64,000 nucleotides of DNA, taken from Bacillus sp. M6-12. GTDB taxonomy: Bacteria; Bacillota; Bacilli; Bacillales; DSM-1321. This document shows, in pieces, positions 40,913-49,037 of this stretch. The notes under the pieces were generated by a model. It had not been told where the DNA came from, did not search any database, and saw only the letters and a program-made list of their open reading frames with translations. The stretch lies in NCBI RefSeq assembly GCF_002860285.1, contig NZ_PGVF01000001.1, positions 434,001 through 498,000 on the forward strand, read 5' to 3'. Both the position numbers and the translations under genes were made by a program. The stretch's first letter is position 1. Each line of letters starts with the position of its first letter.

Positions 40913-42352
40913 TTATTGTTCCACCGTTTCTTTCTTCTTTCCTTTTCCCTTTTCAATTACTCCATATACAGCAGTAATCGTGTCATGAAGAGAACGAACT
41001 TCTTCTACTTCTACATTTTCTGTATCGACTTTATTTTTCAGGCTCCCTTTCGGAATATAAATCTTTTTAAAGCCCATACGGTCAACGTCTTTGATTCGAC
41101 CTTCGATATTTGGAACTTTTTTGATTTCCCCTGTTAATCCCACTTCCCCTACAAATACTGTTCCTTCTGGAAGTGCTTTATTGTAAATCGAAGATACAAT
41201 GGACATGATAATCCCAAGATTGACAGACGGTTCAGTAAGGCGTAATCCCCCTGCTACCATGACAGTGACGTTCTTATCATTACAAGATAAACCGCCTCTT
41301 TGTTCTAAAATCTCAACCAAGATTTGCAACAAGTCTTTTTTAATCCCATTTGCCATTCGTGAAGGGAATCCATAGTACGATTTACTCACTAAACTTTCAA
41401 TTTCCACTACAATATTACGTGTTCCTTCTTTTGTCATGGTCAAAGCAGTACCAGCTACAGGATAATCACGTTGCGTAATAAAAAATTCAGAAGGGTTTAC
41501 AATAGGAATCAAGCCTTCTTCTGACATAGAGAACAGACCTACTTCGGAAGTGTCACCAAATCGGTTCTTTTGGCTGATTAAGGTTCTTAGAGGTTCATTT
41601 CGTTCCCCTTCTAAAACCAATACCGTATCTACCGAGTGCTCAAAGGTTCTTGACCCTGCTAATTCATCTTCTTTGGTCATTTGCCCCACAATCCAAATAC
41701 ATCTTGGTTTCGCTGTATTTTTACCGATTTCCATTAATTTAAAGGTACATTCATTGACCTGAGTAGGCGTACCAGGTCTTGAAGCAATATCTTCAAGGTA
41801 AACCGTTTGAATGGAATCAACAATCACAATGGTTGGATTGATTTCCTCAATGTATTGTTCAATTCGGTTCATAGAGGTTTCTGATACTACATATAAGTTG
41901 TCCGATATGTTTCCATTGCAAACTCTATCAGCTCTTCCTTTGATTTGCGTATCCGATTCTTCCCCCGAAGCGTATAAAACGGTATAACCTTGTGTCGCTA
42001 AGTCATTGGACATTGCCATCAAGAGAGTTGATTTTCCTGCTCCTGGTGGGGCAGTAATAACATTTAAGCTATCCCTTACCATTCCACCACCTAATACTCG
42101 ATTTAATTCAGGGTTACTGGTTACAATTCGATTGTTTTTACCGACTTGTACAGTATTTAATTTCACAGGTTTTTTACTGCTTGTCATCCCTTTTCTGCTC
42201 CCCATAACTGCAGAAGCCGATTTTGATGAAGTAGATTCTACCGCCACTTCTTCAAACGTATTCCATTTTCCACAATTATCACAATGTCCCTGCCACTTTG
42301 ATTTTGTTGTTTGACAAGAATTACATTTGTATTGTGTTTTTGCTTTTGCCAC
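40913..42352 (-). CDS. radA: RadA/Sms-family DNA repair ATPase
   Basis: 479 residues, usual length about 455. An N-terminal zinc finger (C10, C13, C24, C27) is followed by a linker. The RecA-like ATPase has Walker A APPGAGKS at 101-108, Walker B IVIVDS at 175-180 and the RadA-specific KNRFG at 262-266. The Lon-protease-like domain (about 290-460) follows. RadA drives branch migration and processing of recombination intermediates. The Walker A differs from the usual GDPGIGKS, which fits a diverged second copy carried by a mobile element. Together with two RecD2 genes it forms a recombination set. Confidence 0.92.
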   Translation of the reverse strand: MAKAKTQYKCNSCQTTKSKWQGHCDNCGKWNTFEEVAVESTSSKSASAVMGSRKGMTSSKKPVKLNTVQVGKNNRIVTSNPELNRVLGGGMVRDSLNVITAPPGAGKSTLLMAMSNDLATQGYTVLYASGEESDTQIKGRADRVCNGNISDNLYVVSETSMNRIEQYIEEINPTIVIVDSIQTVYLEDIASRPGTPTQVNECTFKLMEIGKNTAKPRCIWIVGQMTKEDELAGSRTFEHSVDTVLVLEGERNEPLRTLISQKNRFGDTSEVGLFSMSEEGLIPIVNPSEFFITQRDYPVAGTALTMTKEGTRNIVVEIESLVSKSYYGFPSRMANGIKKDLLQILVEILEQRGGLSCNDKNVTVMVAGGLRLTEPSVNLGIIMSIVSSIYNKALPEGTVFVGEVGLTGEIKKVPNIEGRIKDVDRMGFKKIYIPKGSLKNKVDTENVEVEEVRSLHDTITAVYGVIEKGKGKKKETVEQ

Positions 42353-42370
42353 TTTAAAATCCTCCTTTAA

Positions 42371-42396
42371 ACAAAGAAGGAGAACTTATTTGCTCT
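42371..42396 (-). terminator. Terminator
   Basis: Stem GAGGAGA/TCTCCTTC followed by TTTG on the minus strand, after the 42403 gene and just before radA. Confidence 0.65.
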
Positions 42397-42402
42397 CCTC
42401 TT

Positions 42403-42762
42403 TTACTCTTCTTCATTTGGTTTTAACAGCATATGAACTTCTGCTTTTAAATGGTTGGTTACAATAAAGTTGTTTTCATAAATCTGTTTCAGTAATTCAT
42501 AGGCTCTATTTTTATCACGTTCAAATTCAATTTGTTCTCTTGTTTTTTCATTCTCTGCTTGAGGGGATACTAAAAGTTGAAGGTCTCCCCCTCTCGAAGA
42601 ATAATCCCACATTTTTACCCAAGGAACTGCCCCTTCTGGAAGAATAAAAGTTCTTTCTTCCAAAGGTTTAATCGGGCTATCCTCTCCTGTACAACCATGT
42701 GAAAAAGTTGCAGGATGAATGGTTACAATTCTGCCAGTATCATTAAAATAGGTGAATTTCAT
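42403..42762 (-). CDS. Hypothetical protein
   Basis: 119 residues. The first 70 are beta-rich with HPATFSHGCTG and a WDYSSRGG turn, the rest is helical. ATG start overlaps the stop of the 42759 gene by four bases. No family recognised. Confidence 0.75.
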   Translation of the reverse strand: MKFTYFNDTGRIVTIHPATFSHGCTGEDSPIKPLEERTFILPEGAVPWVKMWDYSSRGGDLQLLVSPQAENEKTREQIEFERDKNRAYELLKQIYENNFIVTNHLKAEVHMLLKPNEEE

Positions 42763-43013
42763 GTCCCTTGCTCTCCTTTTAACTCTTTATGAAGAACCAT
42801 ATAATCCGCTTTATTAAACACTGTTCCATGTTCTGTTACAAAATAATGAACCTGTTCTCTACTCATAGATTCAACTTCTTGATAATTTCTGCATTCCTGA
42901 CATCCATATCCACACTCTTCTAAAAAGGAAGAAATAAATGATTCAGGACAGTTTACATAAATTGCTCCCTCTCCAAAGCAGGAAGGGTCTCCAGTGATAA
43001 TATAGGTTTTCAT
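42759..43013 (-). CDS. Small cysteine-containing protein
   Basis: 84 residues with five cysteines; CGYGCQEC near the middle could bind a metal. ATG after AAAGGAGCT. Four-base overlap with the 42403 gene indicates coupling. Confidence 0.72.
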   Translation of the reverse strand: MKTYIITGDPSCFGEGAIYVNCPESFISSFLEECGYGCQECRNYQEVESMSREQVHYFVTEHGTVFNKADYMVLHKELKGEQGT

Positions 43014-43036
43014 ATAAGCTCCTTTTTTTATAAATA

Positions 43037-43675
43037 TTAAACATTATCTAAAGAAGTATCTCGGTCTTTTACCTTCACAATATCCTCTTTAACGAGATTG
43101 TCTCTCCATTCAGGATACTCCACTCTGTCATCACAGCTATCACAGAAATGTAGGTCATCATAAAAACCTTCTAAGAAATCATGGTCTTGTGTTTGAATAG
43201 CCTCTTTGATTACATTTAATTCTTCTAATGATAAGCCTACTTTCATTTTTTCATTGTAATGATGTGGACAAACCAAGCTGTATCGCTTTTCTACGATTCC
43301 TTTTTCAATCAAGAAGTCTGTTAGCTTCTTTGTATCTTGAGTAAATCGGAAGAGGTTAAAAACGTATTCTCCATTACGAATCATAAGCAGAAATTTATCC
43401 AACTCAATCTTTTTCTTTTCTGACATAAAATCAATTTCTTGAAGAGAAGGAAAATGATGAACACCTGATAGTTGAGGGAATTCTTCCTTCTTCATTTCAT
43501 CAATCAGTTTGCTAATTTTATAAGAGAAACTTGGGATTTTGATTTCATCAAGTTTGGTTTGAAACTCCATTAGCTCTTTTCGTGTAAACTGTTTTTTTAA
43601 CTCTTCTATATGAATACTTTGTAAAAAGTTAGCGAACTCTTCATACTTTTTTAGGATTTCTTCTTGAATGTTCAT
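43037..43675 (-). CDS. Helical protein with C-terminal zinc-ribbon-like region
   Basis: 212 residues from ATG at 43675 after AAAAGGAGC. The region from about 125 (LTDFLIEKGIVEKRYSLVCP) repeats the helix-strand-cysteine order of the 32941 product. CPHHYNEK and CDSCDD complete a likely zinc site. The N-terminal 120 residues are helical. It may belong to a small family on this element with a winged helix joined to a ribbon. Confidence 0.65.
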   Translation of the reverse strand: MNIQEEILKKYEEFANFLQSIHIEELKKQFTRKELMEFQTKLDEIKIPSFSYKISKLIDEMKKEEFPQLSGVHHFPSLQEIDFMSEKKKIELDKFLLMIRNGEYVFNLFRFTQDTKKLTDFLIEKGIVEKRYSLVCPHHYNEKMKVGLSLEELNVIKEAIQTQDHDFLEGFYDDLHFCDSCDDRVEYPEWRDNLVKEDIVKVKDRDTSLDNV

Positions 43676-43792
43676 GAATTTTTTAGCTCCTTTTCTTCTC
43701 TTTTCTAACAACTATTATATCATGTTTTCGTTATTTTGTAATGTATAATTTACAATATAAAAAATGGATTAAATAACAGAGTAACAAAATAA

Positions 43793-43816
43793 AAAAGATG
43801 GGTTTTAACTCCCATC
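43793..43816 (-). terminator. Terminator of the DUF502 gene
   Basis: Stem GATGGG/CCCATC extended by AA/TT, followed by TTTTTTATTTTG on the minus strand. Confidence 0.8.
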
Positions 43817-43826
43817 TTCCATTTCA

Positions 43827-44405
43827 TTATTTACTTGTCATACCCATTCCACCCGATAATACAAATTTCATGGCATCTTCTGGTTTAACATCGATAATTT
43901 CTAAACTTGACTTTGGAACAAGTACCGTAAACCCTGCAACTTGAAATGTTTGTGGAATATAAACAGCAACAGAATCACTTAGAGGCTTGTAAAAATCTCC
44001 TAAACTATCTGATGTTAAGAATCCAATACTCTTCATATTTGAATTTGGTTGAGATATTAACACTACTGTTGAAAATGACTTTTTATCTCCAAGGAAAGAA
44101 TTGATTGTATCCTTTGTGACAGAGTACAGTGTTTTTACTAATGGGATTCTTTCTAATAAATTATCTATCATTCGATAGAGCTTACCTGTAACAAACTTCG
44201 TTGACAACCATCCAAGCAGAGTAATTAATACCAACGTGAGCAATAATCCAATACCTGGTACATAGGAATCTTCTAAATAATTCTTTAATAAATTCCCAAG
44301 AAGTCCATCCAAGAACATAAAGGCTTTATAAATGACATATACAACAAGAATAACAGGGACAATTGTTAAGATTCCATTTATAAAGTTTTTGACTAATACT
44401 TTCAT
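43827..44405 (-). CDS. DUF502-family membrane protein
   Basis: 192 residues. Two membrane helices at about 10-35 and 52-72 follow the DUF502 pattern: GILTIVPVILVVYVIYKAF, PGIGLLLTLVLITLLGW, then IPLVKTLYSVTKD. The C-terminal 100 residues form the soluble domain with VAVYIPQTFQVAGFTVLVP. The family is widespread but its function is unknown. ATG after AAGGAG; an operator-like palindrome lies 44 bases upstream. Confidence 0.85.
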   Translation of the reverse strand: MKVLVKNFINGILTIVPVILVVYVIYKAFMFLDGLLGNLLKNYLEDSYVPGIGLLLTLVLITLLGWLSTKFVTGKLYRMIDNLLERIPLVKTLYSVTKDTINSFLGDKKSFSTVVLISQPNSNMKSIGFLTSDSLGDFYKPLSDSVAVYIPQTFQVAGFTVLVPKSSLEIIDVKPEDAMKFVLSGGMGMTSK

Positions 44406-44448
44406 TCATTTTTTCTCCTTTTTATTCATTTTTGATTTATTTCTTCAT

Positions 44449-44468
44449 TTGTAAATAATAATTTACAA
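44449..44468. promoter_or_regulatory. TTGTAAAT/ATTTACAA palindrome
   Basis: TTGTAAATAATAATTTACAA has perfect 8-bp arms around a 4-bp centre, the most symmetrical copy in the window. It lies downstream of a minus-strand TATAAT (near 44485), so a bound protein would block transcription of the DUF502 gene. Confidence 0.7.
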
Positions 44469-44551
44469 GATAATACTTGTATTATATCACAAAATAAATA
44501 ATTAATAAAGAAACAAAAAATTTTCATATAAAATAAGTCAAATCACTTTTT

Positions 44552-45091
44552 CTATTTACTCCCAATGGCAAAACCAGTGTATTCTTCATTATGAGTAAAA
44601 CGGTATCCATATTTATCTTGTTCCATGATTTTTTCAGTATCTTTTGATTCTAAGGAATCATAAAACATTTTAACAACCATTTCTTTGTCATTTGGTTTTA
44701 ATTCATCTAAAATCGTTTCAATCACACGATGTAGTTCTTTTTCATTTTTAATTTCATCATAAACTCCTACACCAATAACCTTGTCTTTCTTATCTACTAA
44801 CACAGTGATATGTGTGTCTTCGTATGCTGTCAAACCAGTTTCTTCATCCATTGTCTTTTTCACATTATTCAGACCATACTTTTGTTCTAAGTCAATAAGC
44901 GAACGGTTATACTCTTTTTTGAAGTCAGCATATGTTACCCCTAAATCATATCGGTAGCCATCTCCTTGTATCAGCTTCCCAAAAAATTCAAAAGCATTTC
45001 CTTCTTTGATGCTACCAAATGCCGTTAATCCCAAGAACACACTTGAAACAACAGCCAAAACAATCAATAAAACCTTGTTTTTCTTTTTCAT
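44552..45091 (-). CDS. Membrane-anchored or secreted protein
   Basis: 179 residues. An N-terminal hydrophobic segment (LLIVLAVVSSVFLGLTAFG) after KKKNK is a signal anchor. The rest is a charged extracytoplasmic domain. ATG after AAGGAGGAA. No family recognised. Confidence 0.78.
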   Translation of the reverse strand: MKKKNKVLLIVLAVVSSVFLGLTAFGSIKEGNAFEFFGKLIQGDGYRYDLGVTYADFKKEYNRSLIDLEQKYGLNNVKKTMDEETGLTAYEDTHITVLVDKKDKVIGVGVYDEIKNEKELHRVIETILDELKPNDKEMVVKMFYDSLESKDTEKIMEQDKYGYRFTHNEEYTGFAIGSK

Positions 45092-45180
45092 ACATTTTCC
45101 TCCTTACTTTCTATTAAAATCCTTTTATTATATAAAAGGGTTAATGGTTTCATAATAAGTAGTCTTTTTTATAACAAAAA

Positions 45181-45199
45181 AGAGGCTATTTAAGCCTCT
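45181..45199 (-). terminator. Terminator of the 45207 gene
   Basis: Stem AGAGGCT/AGCCTCT followed by TTTTTTG on the minus strand. Confidence 0.85.
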
Positions 45200-45206
45200 C
45201 TATTTT

Positions 45207-45416
45207 CTATACTTCTTCTGGTTCTGGTTCTTCAGTTTTTTCATATACGTAAATGTTTTTGATTTCATGCACCTTTAATAGTTCATAAAATCGTTCAGTT
45301 AAAACCATACCCTCACTAAGTAGTTTTATTTCTTTTTCTTTATAAATGTTTTCTGCAACGGTGTATCCAACATGGGATTTATCCAACTCTACACGTAATT
45401 TCTTTTGTTCAGACAT
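45207..45416 (-). CDS. Small protein like the N-terminal region of HD-GYP proteins
   Basis: 69 residues. VELDKSHVGYTVAENIY, LLSEGMVLTERFYELLKVHEIKNIYVY resembles the short domain that precedes many HD-GYP phosphodiesterases. Here it stands alone, without the catalytic HD domain, with an acidic EPEPEEV tail. It might act as a binding or regulatory subunit. ATG after GAGGAAGA. Confidence 0.6.
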   Translation of the reverse strand: MSEQKKLRVELDKSHVGYTVAENIYKEKEIKLLSEGMVLTERFYELLKVHEIKNIYVYEKTEEPEPEEV

Positions 45417-45530
45417 ACATCTTCCTCCTCATTTTTTCGTTTTTATATGATAGTGAAACCATTTAATAAACATAACGAATCAATGGTCGAAAGAAGTTTG
45501 AGTTTATACTATATATATGGTGAAAAAAAA

Positions 45531-45551
45531 AGAAGGGTATAATACCCTTCT
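45531..45551 (-). terminator. Terminator of the 45556 gene
   Basis: Stem AGAAGGGTAT/ATACCCTTCT followed by TTTTTTTTC on the minus strand. Confidence 0.9.
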
Positions 45552-45555
45552 CTTT

Positions 45556-45726
45556 TTATGCAACGATTTCTAATTGTTCTTCATAATAACAATTGGTTTC
45601 GTTTTCTTCAAATTCAACTTCAATTGGATAATCATTGTTAGGATAAATAGCAATAATAATTCCTTCAAAGCCTTTCCAAAAACCTGTTAGTGGTTTCACT
45701 TTCATGCCAATTTGAAATTCACCCAT
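45556..45726 (-). CDS. Small KOW-like protein (56 residues)
   Basis: ATG at 45726 lies nine bases after GGAGG; an ATG two codons earlier is only three bases away. The sequence FQIGMKVKPLTG..KGFEGIIIAIYP resembles a KOW/SH3 barrel. The second half is acidic. Directly follows the NADAR-like/macro gene and is followed by a strong terminator, so the two may share a transcript. Confidence 0.7.
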   Translation of the reverse strand: MGEFQIGMKVKPLTGFWKGFEGIIIAIYPNNDYPIEVEFEENETNCYYEEQLEIVA

Positions 45727-45741
45727 ATTCATTTTCCTCCC

Positions 45742-46653
45742 TTATTTAGCTCCTGGTAGTTTATAAATGGTTGCTGGATAATCAATAAAGACTTTTTCAA
45801 TTCGACTTTTCACTTCATTCCAGTCTCCACCACCCAAACCAGAACCTAACTGCCAAGGTAGACCAACTGAAAGTTTCTTTTCTTTTGCGACTTCTTTTAA
45901 CTTGAAAAGAGCTTTTTCGAGTTCATCATATTCTGTCTCTTGGTTAGTACGTGATATCTCATGTTGACCAAATAAATTGGCTACATATTTACCTTCTGTA
46001 TTCGTTTGAACTAATTGACACTCTCCTAACAGACTTCTACTCTTCTTATGAGCAAAACACAAATCTTGATAAGGTTTAAAGATTTCAGGATAAAGTTCTT
46101 TTATCAAACGTGCAATACCACCGCCCATAATTCCCAAACAGTTTGTTTGATGTCCAATGATATGTTCTTTTGATTTCAATAAATCACCAGTTACTTGAAT
46201 GACAAAACCACCACGTTTTAAAACCTGAATAAGTGGCTGACATTCTTTCATGATAGAAGCTCTACCTTCTTTCACGTATTGTTTAATGACATCCGCTTGA
46301 CAATTTACACTGTTATTTCCTTTAAACATGTCTGTAAATTCATCAAATCCAGAAGCGAAGGCTACTAACGATGGATTTGCATCTAAGTATTTTACCCAAA
46401 GCAATTTGTAGTATTGAGTTAGATACTCTTCTGGAAAGACAATTCCATTCACTTCAAAGCAATCTACTTTTTTACCCTTTAATTCTTTCCAATCCTTCGG
46501 GACAAATAGTTCTCCATTTTCCAGTTTCATACGTTTACTCAATTGGTAATGGTTTTCAATACTATCGAATTTCCCATAGACTTCTACCTTTGCAAACAAA
46601 GCGGAAAATCTCTTATCTCCTTTGGATGAACACTCTAATGATTTCACTTTCAT
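45742..46653 (-). CDS. NADAR-like/macro-domain fusion
   Basis: 303 residues from ATG at 46653 (GTG at 46647 is an alternative with better spacing). Residues about 5-150 (CSSKGDKRFSALFAKV, SIENHYQLSKR, YYKLLWVKYLDANPSL, VNCQADVIKQYV) resemble the NADAR/YbiA superfamily, which can remove ADP-ribose from DNA bases. From about 155 a macro domain of the TARG1/Poa1p type follows: VTGDLL, IIGHQTNCLGIMGGGIARLI, YVANLFGQ, GSGLGGGDW. Both halves act on ADP-ribose, so the protein may erase ADP-ribosylation made by the transferases at 5-7 kb or by an outside toxin. The macro call is firm, the NADAR call tentative. Confidence 0.75.
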   Translation of the reverse strand: MKVKSLECSSKGDKRFSALFAKVEVYGKFDSIENHYQLSKRMKLENGELFVPKDWKELKGKKVDCFEVNGIVFPEEYLTQYYKLLWVKYLDANPSLVAFASGFDEFTDMFKGNNSVNCQADVIKQYVKEGRASIMKECQPLIQVLKRGGFVIQVTGDLLKSKEHIIGHQTNCLGIMGGGIARLIKELYPEIFKPYQDLCFAHKKSRSLLGECQLVQTNTEGKYVANLFGQHEISRTNQETEYDELEKALFKLKEVAKEKKLSVGLPWQLGSGLGGGDWNEVKSRIEKVFIDYPATIYKLPGAK

Positions 46654-46679
46654 CTCTCCTTTAAAAGTAAATACTTTTA

Positions 46680-46707
46680 CCTGTTTTATCAACATTTCTA
46701 TATTATA
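46680..46707 (-). promoter_or_regulatory. Candidate promoter with AAAACAGG leader motif
   Basis: Minus strand TATAAT (46707-46702) followed by AAAACAGG (46687-46680), 27 bases upstream of the fusion gene. The -35 (TTATTG at 17 bp) is weak. Confidence 0.6.
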
Positions 46708-46816
46708 GACAAGAACAATAATTGCAATAAAAAACAATACAAAATAATAGTAGAATGGCTTCGTTTTCTCTTATATACTAATAACAAATAACTGGTTAAA
46801 AATTTGGGGGGATAGA

Positions 46817-46999
46817 ATGAAGAAAGCGGTTCTTGGAAATCAAATTAGATTTAAAAGAGAAAACACTCTACTAAAGGGAACGGTTGTGAAAGTAAATGAA
46901 AATTCCGTTATGGTTGAAATCAGCGAAAATGATAGACTTAAAATCAACCTCCCTACGAACCAAACGATTGTGAATCACAAAAATTATTCATTAGTTTAA
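46817..46999 (+). CDS. DUF2187-family small protein
   Basis: 60 residues. LGNQIRFKRENTLLKGTVVK, then VNENSVMVEI and the ending VNHKNYSLV, match DUF2187 (Bacillus YkvS-like), a small SH3/KOW-like family of unknown function. ATG after GGGGGG. The N-terminus is one strand; no membrane segment. Confidence 0.85.
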   Translation: MKKAVLGNQIRFKRENTLLKGTVVKVNENSVMVEISENDRLKINLPTNQTIVNHKNYSLV

Positions 47000-47010
47000 T
47001 AGGATAAAAG

Positions 47011-47043
47011 AAAAGAGTAAGAAATGTATTCCTTACTCTTTTT
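47011..47043. terminator. Bidirectional terminator
   Basis: Stem AAAGAGTAAG/CTTACTCTTT with flanking A- and T-runs, between the DUF2187 gene and the convergent 47053 gene. Confidence 0.85.
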
Positions 47044-47052
47044 GTAATTTTG

Positions 47053-49023
47053 CTATTTTGATTCTAACCAAACTTTATTTGGTGGAAGCCCTGCATCTTT
47101 TCTAATTTGATTGTAAGCGGATTTACTCAAAAAGACATCGATATTAAAGTTTTGCTTTTTCCAAGGATTTTCCAAAGCCCATTCCATAGGGTCAACATTA
47201 CTCAATATTTGATTTCCGCTATACAAATCCGCTTTGTTCCAATGTTGGAGAATATCAGGCAATTCTTTCACTTCGCAACCACACAAAAGAGCTAATGCTT
47301 CTGCAGTTGTTGGCTTAAAGGAAGCAACAATAATAGGTTTTCCACCTGTAACGTAACAACGATGGTTGTAATCAGGGACTTGTGAAAGTTTAAAAGAACC
47401 CCAACTATCATGGTAACTTCTGTCTTTCTCTAACCCTATGTGTAGAATGTTCTTTTGTTCATATTCTTCTTTATGTCCAAAACCTTCGCCCCATACAACA
47501 GCAGGAGCTTCAAATACGCCAAGTGCTATAGCATGAAAAAGAGCCTTCTCATTCGCTTTGATACGACTAAAATAATCTTTTTGAATTTCTTTTACACGTT
47601 CGTTGTATTCACTCTTTGCTTCGTTGCTGATAACTACTGCTTTATTGTATCGGGCAACCCAACGCTGATGTTTAACAATTTCTTCTTTATTGCCAAAAAT
47701 CGTTGGGTCAAACTTTTGAAGTTTTACGCCATCATGTTTGTCACGATTCATAAAAGAAGTTGATTTTTCATACTCTGCAATCGTCATTTCTTTTAATTCA
47801 GACGAACTGGTTAATAGTTTTAGAGTGGTATTGTTTCCTGTCAGATTTAATACCTCTTCCGATACTTTTCCTTCATATCTTTCTTCCAGCCATTGATTTT
47901 GTTTAGTTGGTTTGTAATCCCACTCGCTTATCATATTTTCCGTAGATACGTCTTTAGTAGTTAGAGTAGGCAATTGAACAGTTCTTGTATCTTGCACCAC
48001 AAGAGCGGTGTTTCCTGCCCCTGTAATCGCTCCTTGTGTTTTCGTCATTTCCCCTGTATAAGACAGTTCTTTTGTTTTAAAATCTTTCTTCCAAAACTTT
48101 TCATCAATCAGGCTGAACATCATAACTATCCAAATGACTTCATCTGGCTCTAATTCCTTAATTTCTTTTAAAGGGTGCAGTTCATCTTGATAAATGACTA
48201 ATTCCTTTGTGTTTTTAGGGCTAACATATGCATCTCCCCTTCTATCAAACTCTATATCAAGCAAGTCATAAGGAAAATGATGTTTCGCCATTCTTTCTGA
48301 CATATCTCTTCCTGGTCTTCTGGACATATATTTTTGTAAAGGGTGAGAATAATTAGGTTTATCGGTTAGCAAAGAAAGTGTTTCACCATTTTTAATCGCA
48401 AAAGTAAAATAAGAGGAAGTATCCATTGGGTCACGAATTAAATTCAATGAAACACCAGATAACGTATTTTCACTATACATAGAACGAACCAATGAGTTTA
48501 TATTCCAAAACTCATGCACTTTTGTTACATACTTCGCTCCTTGTTCACTGGTTTTTCCTTGTGAGAATTGATGGATTTGTAAATTCTCAATCGAACGAAG
48601 GGCATCTCTGCGTAGGAAACCTAACGCCTCTGAAGATTCAGCCATTTCATATACTTTTTCATTTGTTACACCATAATGTTGCAAGGCTTCTTTCATCCAT
48701 GTTTTAAACTCTTCTTTTTTAGCAGTCACTTCTTCTGAATGAAGAATCGAATACAAATCCTTACTTTTTTCTAAATAAGAAAGAACCGAATCATAATCTT
48801 TAATCATTTCATTAACAGAAAAACTACGTGATTCAAGGTAATCCGTTGCAAAGCTCTCTAACAACAAAATAGTGGTGAACAAACTTTCGTCTAAAACCAA
48901 TGACTCTTTTAGCTCTTCATTAATACTCTGAATATGCCAATCTCTCATTCGATATTTATTTGAATTAGGGTCAATTCCTGTCAATTCTACCCATAGCTCT
49001 AATGCCTTCTGAATATTTTCCAT
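47053..49023 (-). CDS. Large hypothetical protein (656 residues)
   Basis: ATG at 49023 after AAGGAGAAAG. Mostly helical for 180 residues, then mixed alpha/beta, with a region near 600 (GGKPIIVASFKPTTAEALALL). No signal peptide, membrane helix, Walker motif or nuclease motif is visible. It directly follows tatD, whose stop is 15 bases upstream. It is the largest unassigned protein in the window. Confidence 0.82.
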   Translation of the reverse strand: MENIQKALELWVELTGIDPNSNKYRMRDWHIQSINEELKESLVLDESLFTTILLLESFATDYLESRSFSVNEMIKDYDSVLSYLEKSKDLYSILHSEEVTAKKEEFKTWMKEALQHYGVTNEKVYEMAESSEALGFLRRDALRSIENLQIHQFSQGKTSEQGAKYVTKVHEFWNINSLVRSMYSENTLSGVSLNLIRDPMDTSSYFTFAIKNGETLSLLTDKPNYSHPLQKYMSRRPGRDMSERMAKHHFPYDLLDIEFDRRGDAYVSPKNTKELVIYQDELHPLKEIKELEPDEVIWIVMMFSLIDEKFWKKDFKTKELSYTGEMTKTQGAITGAGNTALVVQDTRTVQLPTLTTKDVSTENMISEWDYKPTKQNQWLEERYEGKVSEEVLNLTGNNTTLKLLTSSSELKEMTIAEYEKSTSFMNRDKHDGVKLQKFDPTIFGNKEEIVKHQRWVARYNKAVVISNEAKSEYNERVKEIQKDYFSRIKANEKALFHAIALGVFEAPAVVWGEGFGHKEEYEQKNILHIGLEKDRSYHDSWGSFKLSQVPDYNHRCYVTGGKPIIVASFKPTTAEALALLCGCEVKELPDILQHWNKADLYSGNQILSNVDPMEWALENPWKKQNFNIDVFLSKSAYNQIRKDAGLPPNKVWLESK

Positions 49024-49037
49024 AGCCTTTCTCCTTA

